Source: an uncultured Selenomonas sp.
GTDB taxonomy: Bacteria > Bacillota > Negativicutes > Selenomonadales > Selenomonadaceae
Assembly: GCA_938045435.1 (NCBI GenBank)
Contig: CALIBA010000285.1
Span: forward strand, 1 to 11,603
Length of the DNA stretch: 11,603 nt
Reading direction: 5' to 3'
The notes under the pieces were generated by a model that saw only the letters and a list, made by a program, of their open reading frames with translations, ran no database searches and was not told the DNA's origin. Made by a program: the position numbers and the translations under genes. How positions within the stretch are numbered: position 1 is the first letter of the stretch; each line of letters starts with the position of its first letter. Positions 5,588-11,603 of the stretch are shown piece after piece.

Positions 5588-6334
5588 TCAAATATCTAAA
5601 TTCCCCATCGCATATGCTGTCACAGCAAGAGCTGTTATGGATGCTGTCTCTGCACGCAGAATGAGCTGCCCCAGTGAGACGGCCTCTGCCCCTGCCGCAG
5701 CAAAAGCCTCGGCTTCCGCCCCAGAAAAGCCTCCCTCAGCACCTACAATCAGCACAACGCGAGATGCTGTACACGCAGATAGTACTGCGCGTATTGATCG
5801 CATGTCCTCCCGCTCATAGCAAAAGAGAATCTTCGTGTCCGGTGCGCTGAAAATCGTCCTGTCTGCCAAAAATTCTGTAAAGCTGACAATGGGTGCAACA
5901 TGCATAAGTGTGCTGCGTCCACACTGCTTCCCCGCCTCATCGGCGATGCGCTGCCAGCGCATCACCTTTGCCGCAGCCTTTTTTGCATCATAGCGGACAA
6001 CGATATGCTCCGTGATGATGGGGCGCAGCTCTGCGGCTCCCAGTTCGACAGCCTTCTGCACAACAAAATCCATCTTCTCCCCTTTGAGAAGTGCTTGAAC
6101 GAGAATTACTTCGACAGCGCATTGCGCTGCACTTGGAAGGAATTCGATGCGCCTCAGGCACACCGCCCCTCGCTCGATCCGTGCCGCCGCCATACGGGCA
6201 ATCTTGCCGCCCGCCCCTGCTACAACGAAAACATCTCCACATCGTGCACGCATCACATGCGCAAGATGGTGGGCGTCTGCCCCTGTGATTTGGATCTCCT
6301 CCGTAAGTTCCCCTGCATAAAAGAGTCGCCGCAT
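5588..6334 (-). CDS. rsmE: 16S rRNA (uracil(1498)-N3)-methyltransferase RsmE
   Basis: RsmE methylates N3 of U1498 in 16S rRNA of the assembled 30S subunit, using S-adenosylmethionine. It is a SPOUT-class enzyme, and the 248-residue length is typical. An N-terminal PUA-like region (MRRLFY, HHLAHVMRAR) precedes the trefoil-knot domain. Family motifs are LLKGEKMDFVVQKAVELG (82-99), EAGKQCGR (133-140), IVGAEGGFS (196-204) and LGQLILRAETA (221-231). The last motif normally reads LGxRILRxETA, so leucine replaces the usual arginine at position 224, a small oddity. The ATG is one base after the prmA stop with only a weak ribosome site, suggesting translational coupling. The prmA-rsmE pairing is common in bacteria. 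Confidence 0.95.
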   Translation of the reverse strand: MRRLFYAGELTEEIQITGADAHHLAHVMRARCGDVFVVAGAGGKIARMAAARIERGAVCLRRIEFLPSAAQCAVEVILVQALLKGEKMDFVVQKAVELGAAELRPIITEHIVVRYDAKKAAAKVMRWQRIADEAGKQCGRSTLMHVAPIVSFTEFLADRTIFSAPDTKILFCYEREDMRSIRAVLSACTASRVVLIVGAEGGFSGAEAEAFAAAGAEAVSLGQLILRAETASITALAVTAYAMGNLDI

Positions 6335-6335
6335 T

Positions 6336-7286
6336 TTAGTTCCGCATTTCTAAAGTACGGCACATGACCATCGCCGCCCATTCTTTTTCACGGGTGCATG
6401 CGCATATCGTAAATCCATGTTCCGCAGCAGCACGTTCCACATCGACAATGCGAACGTCGATGATACCGGATGCAAGAAACGTTCCGCCTGGTGCAAGATG
6501 CTGCTCAACTTGTGGAAACAGCCGTATAATAATATCCGCGATGATGTTCGCCGTAATCAGTTCCGCCGTTTCTCCAGGTGCACAAGCAGCAAGCAGGTCA
6601 CTTTCGCACACATGCACGCACGTCTGTGCACCGTTCTGCATGACATTTTCTTTTGCCACGCGCACTGCCACTGTATCGTAGTCCATGGCGCGGACGGTAT
6701 GCGCACCGAGTTTCGCCGCTGCGATGGAGAGAATCCCCGAACCGCAGCCGACATCAAAGACATGCATCCCCGGGCGCACGAGGCGCTCCAACCATCGAAT
6801 ACACATCGCTGTCGTCGCATGAGAGCCTGTACCGAAGGCAGCACCCGGGTCGAGATCAATGATGATTTCATCGCCCGACGGCGTGTAATCCTCCCATGTA
6901 GGACGAACCGTGATACGCTGTCCGATACGTTCCGTATGGACATAAGCCTTCCATGTTTCTGCCCAGTCCTCATCGGCAACAAAGATATGCGATACTGCCC
7001 CCGCACCAAGACGTATGCTCGTACGGAGTGCCTCAATATAAGAGGCAAGAGAAGTGAGACGCTCCTGCAGTGCTTCATCCTCCGGGAGATAGGCATGCAC
7101 CGTCACAGTATCTGTATCCTTTGCACGAGGCAAATCTGTATAGTCCCATAACCCGGCATCAATATACTTGTTCACGAGCGCGGGATCATCGATCTCAACA
7201 CCTGCCGCACCAAGCTCCATCAAAATGTTTCCGATGAGCTCTGCGCCCTCATGTGTCGTCAAAACACTTACCTTTGCCCAGCGCAA
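6336..7286 (-). CDS. prmA: Ribosomal protein L11 methyltransferase PrmA
   Basis: PrmA methylates lysines and the N-terminus of ribosomal protein uL11 with S-adenosylmethionine. The 316-residue protein has an N-terminal substrate-recognition domain (about 1-95), a linker, and a Rossmann methylase domain. Clear motifs are LDPGAAFGTGSHATT (145-159), VFDVGCGSG (176-184, the AdoMet loop) and NIIA (247-250). The start is TTG at 7286: an in-frame TGA lies shortly upstream, no ATG is available, and GAGGAGG sits 7 nt upstream. It is first in a group continuing into rsmE, the TlpA-like gene and ccdA. The usual dnaJ neighbour is not present. Confidence 0.95.
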   Translation of the reverse strand: MRWAKVSVLTTHEGAELIGNILMELGAAGVEIDDPALVNKYIDAGLWDYTDLPRAKDTDTVTVHAYLPEDEALQERLTSLASYIEALRTSIRLGAGAVSHIFVADEDWAETWKAYVHTERIGQRITVRPTWEDYTPSGDEIIIDLDPGAAFGTGSHATTAMCIRWLERLVRPGMHVFDVGCGSGILSIAAAKLGAHTVRAMDYDTVAVRVAKENVMQNGAQTCVHVCESDLLAACAPGETAELITANIIADIIIRLFPQVEQHLAPGGTFLASGIIDVRIVDVERAAAEHGFTICACTREKEWAAMVMCRTLEMRN

Positions 7287-7464
7287 TCCGCAGCCTCCTC
7301 ATCTTTTTAAGTCTATCACATAAGTTGTTGTGTACCACACGCAAATGCTTCACTGCGCAAGCGGTCTCCACAACGCTTAACAAAGCTCCTTAGCATTATA
7401 TCTCCCATAAATGAAAGTGTTATGGAATGCCTCTTTATTCTATATCAGCATGCCCATGCCCTTC
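7287..7464 (-). promoter_or_regulatory. Leader region of the prmA operon
   Basis: The 178 nt between the ywlC stop and prmA contain a perfect -10 TATAAT (7395-7400, minus strand) without a good -35. The spacer upstream of it carries a 6-bp inverted repeat CCATAA/TTATGG (7405-7410 and 7420-7425). A 26-codon frame with GGGAG 5 nt before its ATG runs 7396 to 7316. No convincing terminator follows ywlC, so read-through from the prfA operon is possible. A local promoter is likely but not proven. Confidence 0.35.
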
Positions 7465-8529
7465 CTATGAAGGCACATCGACTTTTATAATGCGTCCGCC
7501 GCTCGCCCGATAGAGACGATTCATGATGGCGCGTCCCACCCCCTCCTCCGCTGTGCCCTCGGCAAGCAGCAGGGAGATGTCATGGTGATCGAAATGACGC
7601 AACGCATCATAAAGACAATTTGCAAATGCTATATCATCTCCGCGCATACCATAGTCATAGTAATACGATGCAGGAAGCACACCATAAAGAGCCATAAGGG
7701 TTTCCCGGCTTGCAATCAGCCCAACACACTCTCCTGCCGTTTGCCGCCGCAGGATTTCATCCCGCAGCGCCTCCTGCAAAGCAGCAGGAGCCCCTGTATA
7801 GACGGTCAGCGGCGCATGCGGCGCATAGTGCGTGTACTTCATACCGGGCGCACGCGGCACGGTATCTGCTCCGAACAGGGCAGGATCGATGCGAACATCC
7901 ACATGGGGCAGCTCCGCTGCAATCATCTCAAGCGTAATCGCCCCCGGACGCAAAATTGTAACACGATCCTCCTCTGTGCAGTCGATGATGGTGGATTCCA
8001 CGCCCCATACAGATGGCCCGCCATCGAGGATGAGAGGAATGCGTCCTGCAAGATCGTCATAGACCATGGCTGCCGTCGTCGGGCTTGGCCGTCCCGAGAG
8101 ATTTGCCGACGGTGCCGCGATGGGTACACCTGCCATACGGATGAGTGTACGGGCAATATCACTGTCCGGACAGCGTATGCCTACACTCGTAAGGCCTCCT
8201 GTAACAACATCGGGGATCTGTGCTCGTTTTGGCAAAATGACGGTGAGTGGTCCCGGTGCAAATGCAGTGAGAAGATGCGCCGCCACAGGCGTCAGTACTT
8301 GAACGACCTGCTCTGCCATCGCAAGATCTGCAACATGCAGGATGAGCGGATTATCCGATGGACGCCCCTTCGCCGCATAAATGCGTGCACATGCCGCAGC
8401 ATCCAGTCCATTCGCACCAAGCCCGTAAACTGTTTCTGTTGGAAATGCAACGAGTGCGCCCTGCGTAATGAGCGCAGCCGCACGTGCTATATCTGCCCCG
8501 GAAACAGGAGAAACGACCGTAGTTTTCAC
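7465..8529 (-). CDS. ywlC: Threonylcarbamoyl-AMP synthase (Sua5/YwlC, two-domain form)
   Basis: This enzyme makes threonylcarbamoyl-AMP from threonine, bicarbonate and ATP, the first step of t6A37 formation in ANN-decoding tRNAs. The 354 residues match the long Sua5 form rather than the short TsaC form. The YrdC domain (about 10-205) has TETVYGLG (31-38), KGRPSDNPL (54-62), APSANLSG (139-146), ESTI (178-181) and LRPG (193-196). The linker RAPGMKYTHYAPHAP (226-240) leads to the C-terminal Sua5 domain. The GTG start has GGAGGGGAG close upstream, and it follows prmC by 12 nt. Its place after prfA-prmC is a common Firmicutes arrangement. The partner proteins TsaB, TsaD and TsaE are not in the window. 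Confidence 0.95.
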   Translation of the reverse strand: MKTTVVSPVSGADIARAAALITQGALVAFPTETVYGLGANGLDAAACARIYAAKGRPSDNPLILHVADLAMAEQVVQVLTPVAAHLLTAFAPGPLTVILPKRAQIPDVVTGGLTSVGIRCPDSDIARTLIRMAGVPIAAPSANLSGRPSPTTAAMVYDDLAGRIPLILDGGPSVWGVESTIIDCTEEDRVTILRPGAITLEMIAAELPHVDVRIDPALFGADTVPRAPGMKYTHYAPHAPLTVYTGAPAALQEALRDEILRRQTAGECVGLIASRETLMALYGVLPASYYYDYGMRGDDIAFANCLYDALRHFDHHDISLLLAEGTAEEGVGRAIMNRLYRASGGRIIKVDVPS

Positions 8530-8541
8530 GTTCTCCCCTCC

Positions 8542-9423
8542 TCACACAGTAAATCCCATGACGACGCGCTCGATTCCCGCGAGATCTTTATGAATCTCTG
8601 CCCGTACAATACGTGGATGTGTCCTTGCAAGTGCAGCAACAGCAGCAGCCTCTCCCGCGCCTACCTCAACAGCAAGTGCGCCCCCTTCCTTCAAGAACGC
8701 GGGCGCCTCCGCCATAATGCGGCGATAGAACGAAAGTCCATCTGCACCGCCATCAAGGGCAAGGCGCGGCTCATAGAGACGTACCTCCGGCATGAGGCTT
8801 TCAATATCTGCCGATGGAATATAGGGCGGATTCGACACAATCATATCATAACGTTTTCCAACGAGCGGCGCAGTCAAATCTCCTGTATAAACAGAGATAC
8901 GATCTGCAAGACCGAGGTGCACAGCGTTCTCGTGCGCGACATCGGCGGCTGACGGAGAAAGATCCACTGCATCGGCCCTAGTGCCATTCATATGGTGCAG
9001 AAGGGAGAGTGCGATTGCACCTGTCCCCGTCCCTAAATCCGCGATGTATAGTTCCTCCGCACATGTTAGCATACGTACTCGGAGGAAGTCTATCGCGCAC
9101 TGCACGAGCAGTTCGGTATCGGGCCGCGGGATGAGTGTATCGCGCGTAACGCAAAAGTGCAGCCCCATAAATTCACGTCTGCCAAGTACATAGGCAAGCG
9201 GAACATGCGCGGCACGCGCACGGACATACGAACGAAAACGGGTAAGTTCATCAGATTCGAGCGGCTGATCAAAATGAACATAGAGATATATGCGATCCTT
9301 GTTTAAGGCAGAGGCAAGCAGAACCTCAGCGTCAAGGCGCGGCTGCTCAATGTCATGCTGACGAAAAAAATCCACCGTCCATGTAAGAAGCCGCTGCACC
9401 GTCCAGACTTCATGCGCTGTCAT
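8542..9423 (-). CDS. prmC: Release factor glutamine methyltransferase PrmC
   Basis: PrmC methylates the glutamine of the GGQ motif in RF1 and RF2, raising termination efficiency. From the ATG at 9423 it has 293 residues. An N-terminal helical domain (LDAEVLLASAL, 30-40; PLAYVLGRREFMG, 75-87; IPRPDTE, 98-104) is followed by the methylase fold with DLGTGTGAIALS (129-140) and the catalytic NPPY (198-201). The ATG shares one base with the prfA stop (TGATG), with AGGTG upstream; a TTG one codon earlier is also possible. It directly follows the gene for its own substrate, and translation is probably coupled. The length and motifs are normal. Confidence 0.96.
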   Translation of the reverse strand: MTAHEVWTVQRLLTWTVDFFRQHDIEQPRLDAEVLLASALNKDRIYLYVHFDQPLESDELTRFRSYVRARAAHVPLAYVLGRREFMGLHFCVTRDTLIPRPDTELLVQCAIDFLRVRMLTCAEELYIADLGTGTGAIALSLLHHMNGTRADAVDLSPSAADVAHENAVHLGLADRISVYTGDLTAPLVGKRYDMIVSNPPYIPSADIESLMPEVRLYEPRLALDGGADGLSFYRRIMAEAPAFLKEGGALAVEVGAGEAAAVAALARTHPRIVRAEIHKDLAGIERVVMGFTV

Positions 9424-10487
9424 CAATGCACCTGTTTTAGACGTTCGGCTTGGTCTGCCGTAATGAGCGCAGAAAGCAGCTCATCCAATTCCCCGTCGAG
9501 GACTGCATCAATTTTATAGAGCGTAAGTCCGATGCGATGGTCGGTGACGCGGCCCTGCGGGAAGTTATATGTGCGGATGCGTTCACTGCGGTCGCCAGAG
9601 CCGACCTGGCTGCGCCGATCCGCTGCTACGGCATCGGCGCGCTCCTGCTGTGCACGATCATAGAGGCGCGCACGAAGTACCTTCATCGCCTTTTCCCTAT
9701 TTTTGAGCTGCGATTTTTCATCCTGACACTGCACGACAATCCCCGTCGGCAGGTGTGTAATGCGTATAGCAGTCTCCGTCCGGTTGACATACTGCCCTCC
9801 GGCGCCGGAGGCACAGTAGGTATCAATGCGCAGATCATTTGGATCGACGGTGACCTCAACCTCCTCTGCCTCGGGCAGAACGGCAACCGTAACAGCCGAA
9901 GTATGGATGCGTCCACCAGACTCCGTAACGGGAATACGCTGCACACGATGCGTCCCGCTCTCGTATTTGAGTCGGCTGTATGCACCATCGCCGTTTACGA
10001 GAAACGAAATTTCCTTAAAGCCGCCAATCTCCGTTGGATTGCTGCTGAGAATCTCCGTTTTCCATCCCTGCCGCTCAGCATAACGCGCATACATACGGAA
10101 AAGTGTCGCCGCAAAAAGTGCCGCTTCCTCTCCCCCAACACCACCACGAATCTCGACAATGACATTCTTATCGTCGTTTGGATCACGCGGCAAAAGGAGT
10201 ATCGGAAGTTCCTGCGCAAGCTGGTCGCGACGCTCCTCCTGTGCTGCGATCTCCTCCTCTAAGAGCTGCTTCATCTCACTGTCGGCCTCATCGAGCAGGG
10301 CCTTATCCTCTGCGATGGTTAAAAGAGCCGCTTGATAATCCCGATAAGCCGTGACAATCGGTGTGAGCGCTGCATGCTCCCGTGTATAGCGCTGCCATTT
10401 TTCTATATCTGCCATGACATCAGGATCACTGAGCAGCGCCTCTAATTCATCATATTTATCTGCAACAGCGTTTAATTTATTGAACAA
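9423..10487 (-). CDS. prfA: Peptide chain release factor 1 (RF1)
   Basis: RF1 recognises UAA and UAG stop codons in the ribosomal A site and triggers peptide release. The 354-residue length is typical. The stop-codon-reading tripeptide is PVT (186-188, in RIPVTESGGRIHTSA), diagnostic for RF1 rather than RF2. The catalytic GGQ is at 230-232 in SGAGGQYVNRTETAIRITH. An N-terminal helical hairpin covers about 1-95. The start is TTG at 10487, with AAGGAAG about 5 nt upstream, and it overlaps the end of the DUF1385 gene by 16 nt in another frame. It is followed by prmC, whose product modifies Q232. Confidence 0.97.
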   Translation of the reverse strand: MFNKLNAVADKYDELEALLSDPDVMADIEKWQRYTREHAALTPIVTAYRDYQAALLTIAEDKALLDEADSEMKQLLEEEIAAQEERRDQLAQELPILLLPRDPNDDKNVIVEIRGGVGGEEAALFAATLFRMYARYAERQGWKTEILSSNPTEIGGFKEISFLVNGDGAYSRLKYESGTHRVQRIPVTESGGRIHTSAVTVAVLPEAEEVEVTVDPNDLRIDTYCASGAGGQYVNRTETAIRITHLPTGIVVQCQDEKSQLKNREKAMKVLRARLYDRAQQERADAVAADRRSQVGSGDRSERIRTYNFPQGRVTDHRIGLTLYKIDAVLDGELDELLSALITADQAERLKQVH

Positions 10488-11395
10488 AATGCTTCCTTTC
10501 GATAACTACCGCTCCCTAAAGGGATCTCATCGGGTGGCAGAACAGCTTTTAAGGATTCAATTGCGACCTCGACCATCTCATCATCCGGCGGACGCGTCGT
10601 AAGGTATTGCAACCAAAGGCCGGGCGTAATCGCTATGCGCACAAGGGCACTTTCACTGCGTCCGGCAAAACGGATGAATTCGTAGGAGACGCCTGCAACG
10701 ATGGGTAAGACAGCAAGACGGCTCAAAATACGAACCCAGAGATCCGGCCACCCAAAGAACACGTGAAAGACAATCGCGACGATCATCACGATGAGGAGAA
10801 AATTTGTCCCGCAGCGCGGGTGCAGCCGCGGAAACTTCTGCACATTTTCGACCGTAAGCGCCTTCCCCGCCTCATAACAATGGATGGTCTTATGTTCGGC
10901 GCCATGATACTGAAAAACGCGGTGGATGCCCTGCATGAAAGAAATGCCCCAGATATACAGGAGAAAAACCATCAGACGAATCCCGCCCTCGATCAGATTG
11001 AATACAACAGGATTCTGCGTGAACCGCTCCGCAAGATGTGCCGCCCCCGTCGGGATAACGACAAAGAGCAGCCCTGCCAGTAAGAACGAAAAGAGTATCG
11101 TCATGATAAGCTCGCCCTTTGTCATCTGCTCCTCTTCCTCCCCCGCTGCCTGTGCAGAAAAGGAAAGCGCACGCATGCCAATGACAAGGGATTCAATCAT
11201 AATCACAGAGCCACGCAAAAGCGGCAAATTGAGCACAGGAAAGCGGTCGCGTATCGAGCTGACGCTCTGGGTTTTCACCTCAATGTCTCCACTTGGAAGA
11301 CGCACAGCGGTAGCCGTCTGCCGCGCATCACGCATCATGACCCCCTCAATGACAGCCTGCCCGCCGACAGCAAGATCGGTAATTTTTTTTGGCAT
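10472..11395 (-). CDS. yqhQ: DUF1385 (YqhQ-like) integral membrane protein
   Basis: This protein of 307 residues belongs to the DUF1385 family, widespread in Firmicutes and often beside rpmE and prfA; its biochemical role is not established. Visible family features are GGQAVIEGVMMR (11-22), an acidic stretch EEEEQ (86-90), a long hydrophobic pair of helices (about 95-150), the conserved RVFQYHGAEHKTIHCYE (159-175), HPRCGTNFL (192-200), and two further hydrophobic segments. The histidine- and cysteine-rich conserved core could bind a metal, which is speculation. The ATG at 11395 has AAAGGA 6-7 nt upstream. It starts about 20 nt after the rpmE terminator and its 3' end overlaps prfA by 16 nt, suggesting coupled translation. 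Confidence 0.9.
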   Translation of the reverse strand: MPKKITDLAVGGQAVIEGVMMRDARQTATAVRLPSGDIEVKTQSVSSIRDRFPVLNLPLLRGSVIMIESLVIGMRALSFSAQAAGEEEEQMTKGELIMTILFSFLLAGLLFVVIPTGAAHLAERFTQNPVVFNLIEGGIRLMVFLLYIWGISFMQGIHRVFQYHGAEHKTIHCYEAGKALTVENVQKFPRLHPRCGTNFLLIVMIVAIVFHVFFGWPDLWVRILSRLAVLPIVAGVSYEFIRFAGRSESALVRIAITPGLWLQYLTTRPPDDEMVEVAIESLKAVLPPDEIPLGSGSYRKEAFCSIN

Positions 11396-11412
11396 AATGA
11401 GTCCTTTGGTAT

Positions 11413-11450
11413 AAAAAAGAGGCCATCACACGAACCCTCGTGCAATGACC
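11413..11450 (-). terminator. Rho-independent terminator after rpmE
   Basis: Arms 11421-11433 and 11438-11450 form a 13-bp stem with three G-U wobbles in the minus-strand RNA, a 4-nt loop, and then TCTTTTTTAT. It lies about 55 nt after the rpmE stop. DUF1385 begins only about 18 nt beyond, so either it attenuates expression of the prfA operon or a promoter overlaps it. Confidence 0.85.
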
Positions 11451-11504
11451 CCTTCCTGTTGATGCAGAAAAACAGGCAAGGCGCAGCGCACCTCACCCAT
11501 GCCA

Positions 11505-11603
11505 CTACTTCTTCGCGTAGCGCTTCTGGAATTTTTCAATACGTCCACCCGCTTGAAAATCGCGTGACACCTGCTATGACAAGAATTTTTCTGTTGAAAA
11601 TAG
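11505..11603 (-). CDS. rpmE: bL31 (rpmE) C-terminal end, interrupted near the window edge
   Basis: The last 19 or so codons, reading RDFQAGGRIEKFQKRYAKK and then TAG at 11505-11507, match the C-terminus of ribosomal protein bL31 (compare the family pattern RDxxxGGRxxxFxKRY). Upstream of the RD dipeptide the reading does not follow bL31, which should give a HPFFTGKQ-type segment: an in-frame TAG is at 11574-11576 and the remaining bases to 11603 give no bL31-like sequence in any frame. The real homologous part therefore seems to be about 11505-11564. The rest may be a contig-end artefact or a true breakpoint. The gene is essential or near-essential in most hosts, so a disrupted copy is more likely an artefact than a real loss. 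Confidence 0.65.

Noticed and set aside
6417..7151. A 244-codon plus-strand frame opposite prmA.
   Set aside because: PrmA on the other strand has all its AdoMet-binding motifs; the opposite frame has arginine/cysteine-rich low-plausibility sequence.
7582..8952. A 456-codon open frame on the plus strand opposite ywlC and prmC.
   Set aside because: It is antisense to two well-recognised genes with family motifs, and its product is rich in arginine, cysteine and histidine with no domain. It is the usual shadow of codon bias in GC-rich genes.
9450..10262. A 270-codon plus-strand frame opposite prfA.
   Set aside because: It is fully antisense to RF1, which has intact PVT and GGQ motifs; composition and lack of domains mark it as a shadow.

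Overview
The window holds 12 confidently recognised coding regions, all on the minus strand and so read from high to low coordinates. Two are truncated by the window edges. The housekeeping genes look like a Firmicutes member, most likely the Negativicutes (Selenomonas-like). The reasons are the gene set and order (rpmE, DUF1385, prfA, prmC, sua5-type ywlC, then prmA, rsmE), the moderate GC content, the frequent TTG and GTG starts with strong Shine-Dalgarno sites, and a lic-type phosphocholine locus. This placement is inference, not a database result.

Right part (11603 to about 7465): the 3' end of rpmE (bL31) is followed by a clear Rho-independent terminator. Then comes a tight translation-related operon: a DUF1385/YqhQ membrane protein, prfA (RF1), prmC (methylates the RF1 GGQ glutamine) and ywlC (threonylcarbamoyl-AMP synthase for tRNA t6A). 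Genes overlap or are about 12 nt apart.

Middle part (7464 to 4251): a 178-nt leader precedes prmA (ribosomal protein L11 methylase), rsmE (16S rRNA m3U methylase), a TlpA-like thioredoxin lipoprotein and a CcdA-type membrane thiol carrier. The block ends in a strong terminator at 4251-4295. The last two genes plausibly form an extracytoplasmic reducing pair.

Left part (4250 to 1): a lone ECF-transporter S component has its own candidate promoter. Next is a lic cluster, licA (choline kinase), licB (DMT-type permease) and licC (phosphocholine cytidylyltransferase), with translational coupling and a 21-bp near-promoter palindrome upstream. This would take up choline and activate it to CDP-choline for surface decoration, but no licD transferase is in the window. 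licC appears to have lost an N-terminal extension through a one-base slip in an A6 run. Beyond licC is about 430 nt of very AT-rich DNA with hairpins and a doubtful plus-strand ORF. Last is the 5' part of a ChvE-like sugar-binding lipoprotein.

At both outer edges the last 40 or so bases do not continue the truncated gene as expected (ChvE-like on the left, bL31 on the right). This suggests either real breakpoints or contig-end chimeras. No mobile element, CRISPR array or tRNA was recognised. I found no clearly novel system; the best leads are the licC frame break, the licA operator and the two edge breakpoints.
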